NCBI GenBank assembly: GCA_049194865.1
Contig: JBLZWL010000057.1
Coordinates: forward strand, 49,056 to 113,055
From: Myxococcus terminator_A
Lineage (GTDB): Bacteria; Myxococcota; Myxococcia; Myxococcales; Myxococcaceae
Reading direction: 5' to 3'
Length of the DNA stretch: 64,000 nt
The translations under genes were made by a program, and so were the position numbers. Under the pieces are notes generated by a model. It did no database searches. It was not told the DNA's origin and saw only the letters and a list, made by a program, of their open reading frames with translations. Shown here in pieces: positions 9,148 to 17,001 of this stretch. Position 1 is the first letter of the stretch; every line of letters starts with the position of its first letter.

Positions 9148-10038
9148 TCAGCCTTTGTGTTCGGGGTTCAGGGGCTGCCGAGCAAGCCACGCCAACCATC
9201 CGAGCGGCGCGCCGCCAGGGTTCTCCCGCGCATACGCGTGGAACCTCTCGATGAAGGCCCGGCGCTCGGCGATGTACGGCGCCTTGCGACGGGTGGGGTC
9301 GGCCTCCTTGCGAAGGTCATAGCCACCGAGCCGAGCCTGGCGCGTCAGCAGCGTGTCCAGTGGGAGCCGCTCGGCATTGCGCAGCATGTCCAGCAAGCAC
9401 ATGAACGTGGCGGTGCGTCCCTTGCCTCCCCGGCAGTGCAGGTGCACGTGCGCTCCCTCGCCGAGCGAACGCACTTTCTGGATGAAGTGCTCCACCGTCT
9501 CGTCGCGGGGCCGAGTGTGGTCGGTGACGGGAAGGCGCACGTAGCGCTCCGGTGGAAGCTCGAAGGCCCGCGCCTCGTCACGGACGTCACGGCACTCCCA
9601 CTCGGTGGAGACGAGGGGCTCGCGGCGCTTCACCGCGCCGGCATCCCCCACCCTCACCGTCCGCGAGCGCGCGAGCAGTCGCAGCCGTCCGGCCTCCAGC
9701 GCCAGCGCCTCCTCGTCGGACAGTCCCGCCGCGCCCCAGTTGGACTCGGCGTACCAGCTCACCGCGGCGCCATTCAGGAAGCCATGCGACTCCTGGCGCA
9801 GGTCGAACACGTGCAGCGACTCGGCGCTCACACCCTCGAGTCGCCGCTCCAGGTCGCGGAAGCCCGCCACGGAGAGCTGAGCGCTTCCCGAGCACCGCAG
9901 CTCCGCGAGCCCTTGCGTGTCCAGCCCCGCCAGGTCCGGCGGTCGTGTCGTCGTGCGCAACAGCCGCGCCTCCTCCCCCCCGTCGTCGAGCACGAGCACG
10001 GCGGACGTCGCATCGGGAGCAAGGGGCGGGATGAGCAT
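9148..10038 (-). CDS. Cysteine phytase-like (PTP-fold) phosphatase
   Basis: A 296-residue protein with the P-loop HCRGGKGRT (201-209; nucleophile Cys202, Arg208) and an upstream general-acid loop VTDHTRP (Asp173). The segment FDLRQESHGFLNG (78-90) is characteristic of bacterial PTP-like inositol polyphosphatases (cysteine phytases) rather than ordinary protein tyrosine phosphatases. No signal peptide is seen, so a cytoplasmic inositol-phosphate or phosphoprotein substrate is more likely than a secreted phytase. It follows the unknown 685-aa gene by 7 bases and precedes the MNIO gene by 22 in the same operon. Confidence 0.82.
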   Translation of the reverse strand: MLIPPLAPDATSAVLVLDDGGEEARLLRTTTRPPDLAGLDTQGLAELRCSGSAQLSVAGFRDLERRLEGVSAESLHVFDLRQESHGFLNGAAVSWYAESNWGAAGLSDEEALALEAGRLRLLARSRTVRVGDAGAVKRREPLVSTEWECRDVRDEARAFELPPERYVRLPVTDHTRPRDETVEHFIQKVRSLGEGAHVHLHCRGGKGRTATFMCLLDMLRNAERLPLDTLLTRQARLGGYDLRKEADPTRRKAPYIAERRAFIERFHAYARENPGGAPLGWLAWLARQPLNPEHKG

Positions 10039-10045
10039 GGGTCAA

Positions 10046-12103
10046 TCAAACGTGCTCTTCGTCCGTGATGGGAGGAAGAGACTGGTGCGGGCTGGCAATC
10101 GCCAGAGTGGGCCCGGAATTCCCCTGGGCGAGCTCATCGAACATCGAGCGGATTCGCTGGACCTCGTCGTCGCGCTTCCTCTTCTCCTCCTCGTCGGTCG
10201 TCTTGTCGGAGGCGTTCGTGACCAACCACTTGTGGAAGAGCTTCTTCATCTGGGAGTCGCCCAGGTAGTTCCGCGCGCCAATCGCGGCGGCGATATCCGC
10301 CTGGAGGGTCAACCGCTGGGTGGGCTGGAGAATGGGCGCCTGCGACTGGTGCAGCACGACGGCGTTCATCGACGAGCCGCCCACGAGCCGTGGCACGGCC
10401 TCGCCCTCCGTCAGACGCCGCCACACCTCGTACTCGCGAAGGACCTCCTCGTTCCTGTCACCAGCCCAGACGTCCACCTCGGTTCCCGTGCGGTCCACGT
10501 CGCCCGTCGTGTTCCACCGGGGAATGACCGCGCCCGGGCAAGCCTGGAGGACCAGCTGACGTGCCTGGGCCGCCTGCACCTTGAGCTCGCGGCCGAGATT
10601 GCGACCTTGCCGCATGTAGAGCGCCAGGCAGTCTCGCCAGAACGAACGCACCTGCGTCCTGCCGCTGCGTGAGCGGTTCAGCGCGGCGTTCCACACGTCG
10701 TCCCCGGCGAACTGGGGGATGGCACTCAAGTCACGGACCGTGTCGTCGGCATGCGAGCCCTGGAAGGTCTCGAACAGCGTGTGGAAGCCGCTCACGCGCT
10801 TGTCGTAGTAGAGCCGCCAGAGCACGGAGTAGCCGGCGGAGATGACCAGCCCCAACGGGATGTTGGCGAGGCCGGGCAAGGTCGGCACGAACGAGAGCCA
10901 CGCCCTGATGCGTCCCTGGTTGTGGCCGGACGTGCCCGCGTAGAGCGGCGCGAGCATCAACCTCGACGAGACGACGTTCGAGCAGTACTCGTTGCGCGTC
11001 CACCCCGTGGAGAAGGGGAAGGCCTGTCCCGGGTCGTGGGGCGTCGCGCCCGCATGGACGCGCATCGCCACCGGCCACCCGTCGTAGCCAGCGATGTTGC
11101 CGGGCAGTCCACCCAGCGTGATCGGATCGAACTCCACTCGGATGTGGGGGCTGTGCTGCTTGCCGCCCGGAAGGATGCGCGCCAGATCGCTGATCAACAC
11201 CTGATACCGCGCCACCGGCGGCAGCATCCGCCAGCGACGGTATTCCGCGCCGCCCGCCAGGGCCTGGAACGCACCAATCAACCCCTGATCCGCGACCGCC
11301 CGGGTGTCGAGGGCGTCGTTCAAGCAATCATGGAGTGCCCCGAGCACGCGAGGTTGCGCGGTCCCCGTGTCGGTGGGCTCCAACGGAACGCCTCGCAGGT
11401 AGTACGGAAGGTACTCCCACATGGTGTAGTTCGCCGCGATGTCGCCGTTGGCCAGACCGGTGGCCACGATGGAGAGCATCCGCCGCTGGAGCGCGCCCAA
11501 CCCCGGGCTGCGCAGCAGTGACAACACCGAGATCTTCTCGATGGTGCGCGAGGGCCAGGTCGTCACCTCACCCACGAGCGCTCGGGCCGCCTCCGTCACA
11601 TTGCGGTAGATCTGGATGCGATCTCTCCGGCCGGCGACGTTCAGCTCGCTGAAGAAGGGCAGCAACACCAGGTTGCGCAGCGTGCCCTGATTGAGGCCAT
11701 GCAGGCTCCAGAGCCGCGCGTACTGCTCATCCACGTCGGAGCGATGCGCGTTGCGACTGCCCAGGTTTCCCGACAGCGGGCTCAGCCAGACCTTGAGCAG
11801 CTTCAGATACTTGTTCTGGACCTCCTCCGTGACGAACGCACCCGCGTTGACGGAGAAGTCCAGGCCCCAGACCGTGGTGGCGCGGTCGATGAGCGCCAGG
11901 CACACGGGGTCCGTCGCCGCCACGGTGAGCAGGCGCCTTCCGAACGCCACGGGGTCCGCGTCGATGGAGTACCAGGGGACGACGACCCGGACACCGTTGC
12001 CCAACCGGGGGTACGTCGCCGCGTAGTCCGCGAGGAGGATGGTCGGATTGGCCGTCGTGATGACCGCGTCGGCCTGGGCGTTGCTCCGCAAGAATATCAA
12101 CAT
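10046..12103 (-). CDS. Conserved-looking protein of unknown function, first gene of the MNIO operon
   Basis: A 685-residue protein with no domain I recognise. I choose the ATG at 12103 (MLIFLRSNAQADAVITTANP) because a GAGGGTG ribosome-like site lies about 8 bases upstream. The 24 codons before it read like non-coding sequence. It has no signal peptide or cysteine-rich region. The body is a mix of helices and loops, with possible hydrophobic surface segments (LPGLANIPLGLVISAGYSV, near 410). It ends in a charged helix (TTDEEEKRKRDDEVQRI). Spacing of 7 bases to the phosphatase gene indicates an operon. The function is unknown. Confidence 0.75.
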   Translation of the reverse strand: MLIFLRSNAQADAVITTANPTILLADYAATYPRLGNGVRVVVPWYSIDADPVAFGRRLLTVAATDPVCLALIDRATTVWGLDFSVNAGAFVTEEVQNKYLKLLKVWLSPLSGNLGSRNAHRSDVDEQYARLWSLHGLNQGTLRNLVLLPFFSELNVAGRRDRIQIYRNVTEAARALVGEVTTWPSRTIEKISVLSLLRSPGLGALQRRMLSIVATGLANGDIAANYTMWEYLPYYLRGVPLEPTDTGTAQPRVLGALHDCLNDALDTRAVADQGLIGAFQALAGGAEYRRWRMLPPVARYQVLISDLARILPGGKQHSPHIRVEFDPITLGGLPGNIAGYDGWPVAMRVHAGATPHDPGQAFPFSTGWTRNEYCSNVVSSRLMLAPLYAGTSGHNQGRIRAWLSFVPTLPGLANIPLGLVISAGYSVLWRLYYDKRVSGFHTLFETFQGSHADDTVRDLSAIPQFAGDDVWNAALNRSRSGRTQVRSFWRDCLALYMRQGRNLGRELKVQAAQARQLVLQACPGAVIPRWNTTGDVDRTGTEVDVWAGDRNEEVLREYEVWRRLTEGEAVPRLVGGSSMNAVVLHQSQAPILQPTQRLTLQADIAAAIGARNYLGDSQMKKLFHKWLVTNASDKTTDEEEKRKRDDEVQRIRSMFDELAQGNSGPTLAIASPHQSLPPITDEEHV

Positions 12104-12302
12104 GGTGTCGTCACCCTCGGGACGCCGCCATGAGCAAGGAGCGTACCGGTACGCGGCGACCCTCCATGCGGGCAAGGGTCCCCGACGACCGCCACCCTGG
12201 CGTCAGAACGGGACGCGGCTGCGTTTGACGGGAACGCGCGGAACCTTTCGCGCCTGCCTGCTGTCGGAGTTGGGCGGCGATTCCAAGACATGGAGGCAGC
12301 AA

Positions 12303-14183
12303 ATGAGGCGGAACCCCAGGGCCGTCGCGGGTGTCGTGTGTGCACTCGCGGTGGGCAGCATGATGGTCGCGTGCCGTTCGAGCGAGGACAGCACCAGCCC
12401 TCCCGCGATGGTGAAGGCACAGGGCGACACGAACGGAACCCAACCGGTCGCTGTCAGCCCGCGGCCCGCCATGAAGACCGAGCCCGCGAAGGAGGCACCC
12501 GCGCCAGCGCCAGCGGCCTCTCCGCCCACGACCCCGGCCCCGTCCGGGAAGGCGCTCAAGGACGCCCAGCAAGGCCTGGGGATGTTCGGCACCGGCGCGG
12601 GCGGTGGTGGCATCGGGGCCAGGCTGGGCCCTGGCGCGGGCATTGGCTCCATCGGCACGAAGGGCCGCGGTGGGGGCAGCGTGAACTATGGCTCTGGAGT
12701 CGGCGCGGCCCAGGCCCCTTCGGGCTCCAGTGGAACCCTCATGCAACGGAAGAACATGGCCTTCCTGTCGGGGAAGAGGGACACCTCGCTCGAGGACAAG
12801 CCCTCCACCTCGGACTCGGAGCCCTCGCGCAAGGCCGATGTGAACCCCTTCGTGACGACGGCGGAGGACCGGCTCTCCACCTTCGCGGTGGACGTGGACA
12901 CGGCCTCGTACACGATGACTCGACGCAGCCTGATGGAGGGAGCGCTGCCTTCGAGCGACGCCGTGCGCGTGGAAGAGCTGCTCAACTATTTCCGCTACAC
13001 GTATCCGGAGCCGACGCCGAGCGACGGCCCCTTCGCCGTGCACATGGACGCGGCGCCGTCGCCCTTCACCCCGAAGCGACACCTGCTGCGCGTGGGCGTC
13101 CAGGGCAAGCGCCTGAGCATCTCCGAGCGCAAGCCCGCGCACCTCACCTTCCTCGTGGATGTCTCCGGGTCAATGGGCTCACCGGACCGCCTGCCGCTGG
13201 CCCAGCGTGCCTTGCGCATGCTCGTGGACAACCTGCGTGACGGCGACACGGTGGCGCTCGTCACCTACGCGGGCAACGTGCGGCGGGTGCTCGGCCCCAC
13301 GGGCATGGAGCGCAAGGCACTCATCCATTCCGCGATTGAAGACCTCACCGCCGGAGGCTCCACCGCGATGGGCTCGGGAATCGAGCTGGCCTACCAGGAG
13401 GCGATGAAGACGCTCGATGGGGCGTCCTTCTCGCGCGTCATCGTCCTCTCGGATGGCGACGCCAACGTGGGCAGGACGTCGCACGAGGACATCTTGAAGA
13501 CCATCCAGGGCCACGTGAAGGAAGGCATCACCCTGACCACCGTGGGCTTCGGCATGGGGAACTACAAGGACACCACGATGGAGCAGCTCGCGAACAAGGG
13601 GAACGGCAACTACTTCTACGTGGACTCGCTGATGGCCGCGCGCCGCATCTTCCAGGAGCAGCTCGGCGGCACGCTGGAGGTCATCGCGCAGGACGTGAAG
13701 CTCCAGGTGGACTTCGATCCCGAGCAGGTCGCGCGCTATCGCCTGGTGGGCTACGAGAACCGGAACATCGCGGACCGGGACTTCCGCGACGACAAGGTGG
13801 ACGCGGGCGAGCTGGGCTCCGGCCACACCGTCACCGCGCTGTACGAGCTGGAGCTGAAGCCCGGCGCGGGCGCGGGACTGGCCACCGTGCGCGTGCGCGC
13901 GAAGAAGCCCCGGGGAGTGAATGCCACCGAGCGCGCCCATCCCTTCCAGGCCGGTGCGCTCGCGAACTCATTCAAGGACGCCAGCGTCGACCTGCGCTTC
14001 GCGACAGCGGTGATGGGCGCGGCGGAGCTGCTCCGCAAGAGCCCCCACGCGGAGAACTGGAGCCTGGAGACCGTGCGGGAAATCGCACGCGCGGCGACTC
14101 CCGCGGGCAACGCGGAGCGTGAGGAATTCCTCGCGCTCTTGGAGAAGGCCCGGCCGCTGCTCCGAGGCGTGGCGGCGCGCTGA
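12303..14183 (+). CDS. YfbK-like von Willebrand factor A lipoprotein
   Basis: A 626-residue exported protein. The ATG at 12303 follows GGAGG (12292-12296) and opens a lipoprotein signal (ALAVGSMMVAC). A Pro/Ala- and Gly-rich linker runs to about residue 190. Then comes the YfbK arrangement: an N-terminal block (NPFVTTAEDRLSTFAVDVDT), a vWA domain with MIDAS motif DVSGSMG and the threonine/aspartate strands GGSTAMGSG and VLSDGDANVG, and a C-terminal DUF3520-type region (ELKPGAGAGLATVRVR). vWA domains bind metal and protein partners; the partner here is unknown. The 200-base divergent space to the MNIO operon shows no promoter I can defend. Confidence 0.85.
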   Translation: MRRNPRAVAGVVCALAVGSMMVACRSSEDSTSPPAMVKAQGDTNGTQPVAVSPRPAMKTEPAKEAPAPAPAASPPTTPAPSGKALKDAQQGLGMFGTGAGGGGIGARLGPGAGIGSIGTKGRGGGSVNYGSGVGAAQAPSGSSGTLMQRKNMAFLSGKRDTSLEDKPSTSDSEPSRKADVNPFVTTAEDRLSTFAVDVDTASYTMTRRSLMEGALPSSDAVRVEELLNYFRYTYPEPTPSDGPFAVHMDAAPSPFTPKRHLLRVGVQGKRLSISERKPAHLTFLVDVSGSMGSPDRLPLAQRALRMLVDNLRDGDTVALVTYAGNVRRVLGPTGMERKALIHSAIEDLTAGGSTAMGSGIELAYQEAMKTLDGASFSRVIVLSDGDANVGRTSHEDILKTIQGHVKEGITLTTVGFGMGNYKDTTMEQLANKGNGNYFYVDSLMAARRIFQEQLGGTLEVIAQDVKLQVDFDPEQVARYRLVGYENRNIADRDFRDDKVDAGELGSGHTVTALYELELKPGAGAGLATVRVRAKKPRGVNATERAHPFQAGALANSFKDASVDLRFATAVMGAAELLRKSPHAENWSLETVREIARAATPAGNAEREEFLALLEKARPLLRGVAAR

Positions 14184-14270
14184 GCAGAAATGCGTGCCCA
14201 TTGGACGACGGATGGTTTGTGCCAGGCTCATCGTCCAACAGGTATTGGGCCAGACGCGAGAGGCGGGCGG

Positions 14271-14687
14271 TCAGAGCGTGAAGGTGACCGTGTAGTTGGC
14301 GGCGCCGCCCGTATTTCGCTGTCGATAGCCCAAGTTTCGGGAGTTGCCCGTACAGGAATGATCACACAGGTTGAAGGCGGCGTACGGAGTACACGAGACG
14401 AACTCCCCTCCCCAATACCGCCCGCCTCCCTCTGCGTAGAAGTAGATGTATGAGCCCGGAATGGCATTGCCATAGACAATCTTGCATTGACCCGGCGTCA
14501 GACCCCACCACCCCACATTTCTCCAAGTACTCCCATCCACGGGAACGCAACTCGAGTCGTAGGTTGAGTGGGCGGTCCAGATGGTGGCGCTCGTCGCATT
14601 GCAGAACTGCATCCACGCATGGGCCTGACCGGCGCTACCCAACCCCACCGCCGCCGCCAATGCCATCGCAGCCTTTCTCTTCGACAT
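14271..14687 (-). CDS. Secreted DUF1036 protein
   Basis: A 138-residue protein with a Sec signal (MSKRKAAMALAAAVGLGSAG, cleavage after AHA, about residue 24). The mature part fits DUF1036: FCNATSATIW, WRNVGWWGLTPGQCKIVYG, YIYFYAEG, YWGGEF and several cysteines (FCN, SSC, GQC, SCTP, NLCDHSC) that probably pair. DUF1036 proteins are small secreted proteins of unknown function. It lies 30 bases after the small lipoprotein gene, as the second gene of a two-gene unit. Confidence 0.8.
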   Translation of the reverse strand: MSKRKAAMALAAAVGLGSAGQAHAWMQFCNATSATIWTAHSTYDSSCVPVDGSTWRNVGWWGLTPGQCKIVYGNAIPGSYIYFYAEGGGRYWGGEFVSCTPYAAFNLCDHSCTGNSRNLGYRQRNTGGAANYTVTFTL

Positions 14688-14717
14688 ATGAATCTCCTCG
14701 ACATCAGAATGGGTGCA

Positions 14718-15029
14718 CTACTTGAGGGAGCGCCGGGCGGCGCCTGGAGTGACGGCCCGCGAAGACGAAGAGGAGACGGTCTCCTCCACGCCCGCGGAGG
14801 CCGAGAACTGAGTGGTCGTCGTGGGGTCGACCACGTACCGGACGGGAACCGCCGTCAAGGCCTCCGCCGTATGCGTCGCGGCCAGCGCCTGCTCCGACGG
14901 CATCTCTTGGGCCGGCGATGCTTGGAGCTGCTCAGGTGGCGTCGCCGACGAATCCTCGAGCGGGTTGTCTCCGCAGCTCGCGGCCAGGGCAAGCAACCCA
15001 AGGCCAATGCATCTCACCTTCATTTTCAT
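14718..15029 (-). CDS. Small lipoprotein, paired with DUF1036 protein
   Basis: A 103-residue protein. The ATG at 15029 follows an AAAGGGGTG ribosome site and gives a clean lipoprotein signal (CIGLGLLALAASC, Cys19). The mature chain is Ser/Thr/Ala/Glu-rich and probably disordered, with no domain. A longer reading to 15104 is in frame but would bury the signal peptide behind non-coding-like sequence. It probably forms a transcript with the DUF1036 gene. Confidence 0.72.
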   Translation of the reverse strand: MKMKVRCIGLGLLALAASCGDNPLEDSSATPPEQLQASPAQEMPSEQALAATHTAEALTAVPVRYVVDPTTTTQFSASAGVEETVSSSSSRAVTPGAARRSLK

Positions 15030-15437
15030 TGTGACACCCCTTTGATGGACAGCACTCGCAGTATGCATTTCCATTGAGTGGGTTTGTTGGTTTTCGAGGG
15101 CCACGGACCTCGGGGCACGGCTCGCATTGGTTGGCAGACATTTTGGTTAGTGGAGAGTCGACACAACTCCTTGCATCAATGACGACTCAGCATGGCAATC
15201 ATTCGCGGGGCTGCAATGAACAACCCCGCATTCCGACTTGTGCGGGTGGCGGCTGCGGGTGGTGACGATGAAGGTGTGGCCGGTGCGGGCAATGAGTTGG
15301 CGCGGCAGTGGATTCGCTGGACGGAATTGGGCTTCCGGCCCATCGATGAAAGCGTGCACCTGGATGGAGGGCTCGGTGTTTCCATGCGGGGCGCGTGGGG
15401 TACAATCGGCGGTCCACCCCTACCCAGGAGCCCCTCC
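15030..15437. other. Intergenic region between divergent genes
   Basis: About 400 bases without a gene I can support. An open frame continues upstream of the acetyltransferase start, but its codon third positions are mixed and no ribosome site precedes it. The only signal seen is the promoter-like pair at 15379-15406. Confidence 0.5.
15379..15406 (+). promoter_or_regulatory. Sigma70-like promoter for the GNAT gene
   Basis: TTTCCA (15379-15384), a 16-base spacer and TACAAT (15401-15406) lie 31 bases before the ATG at 15438. The position supports the short start chosen for that gene. Confidence 0.5.
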
Positions 15438-16253
15438 ATGCACTCCGCGACGCAGGCCGAGATCGACGAGTCCCACGCGCAATTTCGAGGCGCGTGGCGG
15501 AGGATGGCGCTGGGGGCACGCTCGGGTGAAGTCGTCGAGCGCGCCGAAATCTACATCGCCGCGAGCCACGTCTCGTGGGCTCTGATGAACGCGTCGTTCC
15601 TGCGCGCCCCCGCGGAAACCGAGCAGGCCCTGGCGACCTCCGTCGCCTCCGCGGCGCGCTACTTCTCCACGGGCAGGCACGCGTGGACCTTCGTGATGTC
15701 CGACGACTGGCTCGCCCCCCAGGTGCGTGAGCGCGCCGAGGCCATCCTCGCCTGGTACAAGCTCAAGCCGCTCGCCGTCCTCTCCGGCATGGTGTGCGAC
15801 CAGCTCACGGAGCCCGCACGCCCCCTGTCCTCCTTCGAGGTCCGCCCCGTGCGGGACACCTGGGGCCGGCAGGCCGTGGCCGACATCAACGCCCGGTCCT
15901 ACGACGTGTCCCGCGAGACGGGCCGCGAGGCGTTCGACGTGGAGAGCCTCTACGACGCCGACTCCCGGGGCTTCGTCGCCTGCCAGGGTGACGCGCCCGC
16001 CAGCAGCACCGTCGTCACCCGCGTCGATGGCGTCGCATACATCTCGCTCGTCGCGACCGCGCCCGAGCACCGCCGGGCCGGAGCGGCCGAGGCCGTCATG
16101 CGGCGCGCGCTCCAGGAGGCGCGGGACGTCTGGGGCATCCAGCGCACCGTGCTCCACGCCACCGAGGCTGGCGAGCCGCTCTATACCCGCATGGGCTACC
16201 GCCCCGTGACGCGCTTCCGCGTCTACAAGGCGCCGCCTCCTGGGACGACCTGA
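15438..16253 (+). CDS. GNAT-family N-acetyltransferase
   Basis: A 271-residue protein. The ATG at 15438 has AGGAG at 15426-15430. The C-terminal ~140 residues carry the GNAT core: AYISLVATAPEHRRAGAAEA is the acetyl-CoA pyrophosphate loop (Q/RxxGxA type), followed by VLHATEAGEPLYTRMGYRPV, the family's last strand-helix. The N-terminal half is helical and unassigned; it may set substrate choice. The target amine is unknown. Its stop lies 9 bases from the end of the convergent ECF sigma gene. Confidence 0.85.
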   Translation: MHSATQAEIDESHAQFRGAWRRMALGARSGEVVERAEIYIAASHVSWALMNASFLRAPAETEQALATSVASAARYFSTGRHAWTFVMSDDWLAPQVRERAEAILAWYKLKPLAVLSGMVCDQLTEPARPLSSFEVRPVRDTWGRQAVADINARSYDVSRETGREAFDVESLYDADSRGFVACQGDAPASSTVVTRVDGVAYISLVATAPEHRRAGAAEAVMRRALQEARDVWGIQRTVLHATEAGEPLYTRMGYRPVTRFRVYKAPPPGTT

Positions 16254-16262
16254 GTCCGCGCG

Positions 16263-16937
16263 TCACTCCGCCGCCTCCGCTGTCTCGGCGGAGATGACGC
16301 CCTGTTCGATGGCGAGCGCCCGCAGCCGCGCCTTCACGCGCTGGAACTGCTGGCGCAGCGCCGCGGCCCGTCGGCTCAACGCCTCGCGCGTCAGCGGCTC
16401 GTCGGACTCCACCATGACGCGGGCAATCTCCGTCCAGGGCTGACGCTGGTCCACGCGCAGCATCAACAGCATGCGCTCCTGTGGCTCCAGTTGCTCGCGC
16501 AGCGCGCGGAAGCGCTCCTTCACCGCGGTCCGCTGCCAGGGGTGCGTGTCCGTGCGGTGCCGCTGAGGCTCGTTCGCCGCGGGCTCGCTCACAGGCTGCT
16601 CACGCAAGGCCGGAGAGTGGAGCTGGTGGTAGCAGGCATTGCGCGCCAGCCGGTACGCCCACGTGCGGAAAGAACTCTCCCATCGGAAGCCCGGCAACCC
16701 CTTGACCAGGTTCTCGCTGAACAGACCGAACGCATCCTTCGCCAGCTCCGGATGATGCAGCACGGACGCCATCAGTCGCCGCAGCTCCGGCCCATAGGTG
16801 CGCATGGCCAGCTCCACCGCCGGGCCATACTCGCCCCGCGTGCAGAGCGCGTGCAGCACCTGCTCCGCCTGCTCGCGAGGCACCGCGACCTCCGCCTCCG
16901 AGACTCCCCCTGGCTCGATGTTCATCGACACCATCAC
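16263..16937 (-). CDS. ECF-type RNA polymerase sigma factor
   Basis: A 224-residue protein. Region 2 is visible as PELAKDAFGLFSENLVKGLP followed by FRWESSFRTWAYRLARNACY, the -10 recognition helix, which is typical of ECF factors. Region 4 is weaker but plausible: LEPQERMLLMLRVDQRQPW, then EIARVM and ALSRRAAALRQQFQRVKARL. Start codons cluster at 16937 (GTG) and 16934 (ATG) behind AGGAG. It lies 64 bases downstream of the giant kinase gene. Pairing of an ECF factor with a Ser/Thr kinase suggests activation by phosphorylation rather than by an anti-sigma factor; no anti-sigma gene is adjacent. Confidence 0.82.
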   Translation of the reverse strand: MMVSMNIEPGGVSEAEVAVPREQAEQVLHALCTRGEYGPAVELAMRTYGPELRRLMASVLHHPELAKDAFGLFSENLVKGLPGFRWESSFRTWAYRLARNACYHQLHSPALREQPVSEPAANEPQRHRTDTHPWQRTAVKERFRALREQLEPQERMLLMLRVDQRQPWTEIARVMVESDEPLTREALSRRAAALRQQFQRVKARLRALAIEQGVISAETAEAAE

Positions 16938-17001
16938 ATCACGCTCCTGCTGTGGACCTGCCGGGAGGAGTCACGCACTCAGCGCTGTGATGTCCCTCGC
17001 A

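Noticed and set aside
15192..15437. A longer acetyltransferase from an upstream ATG
   Set aside because: The added sequence has mixed third positions and lacks a ribosome site; a promoter and AGGAG precede the 15438 ATG.
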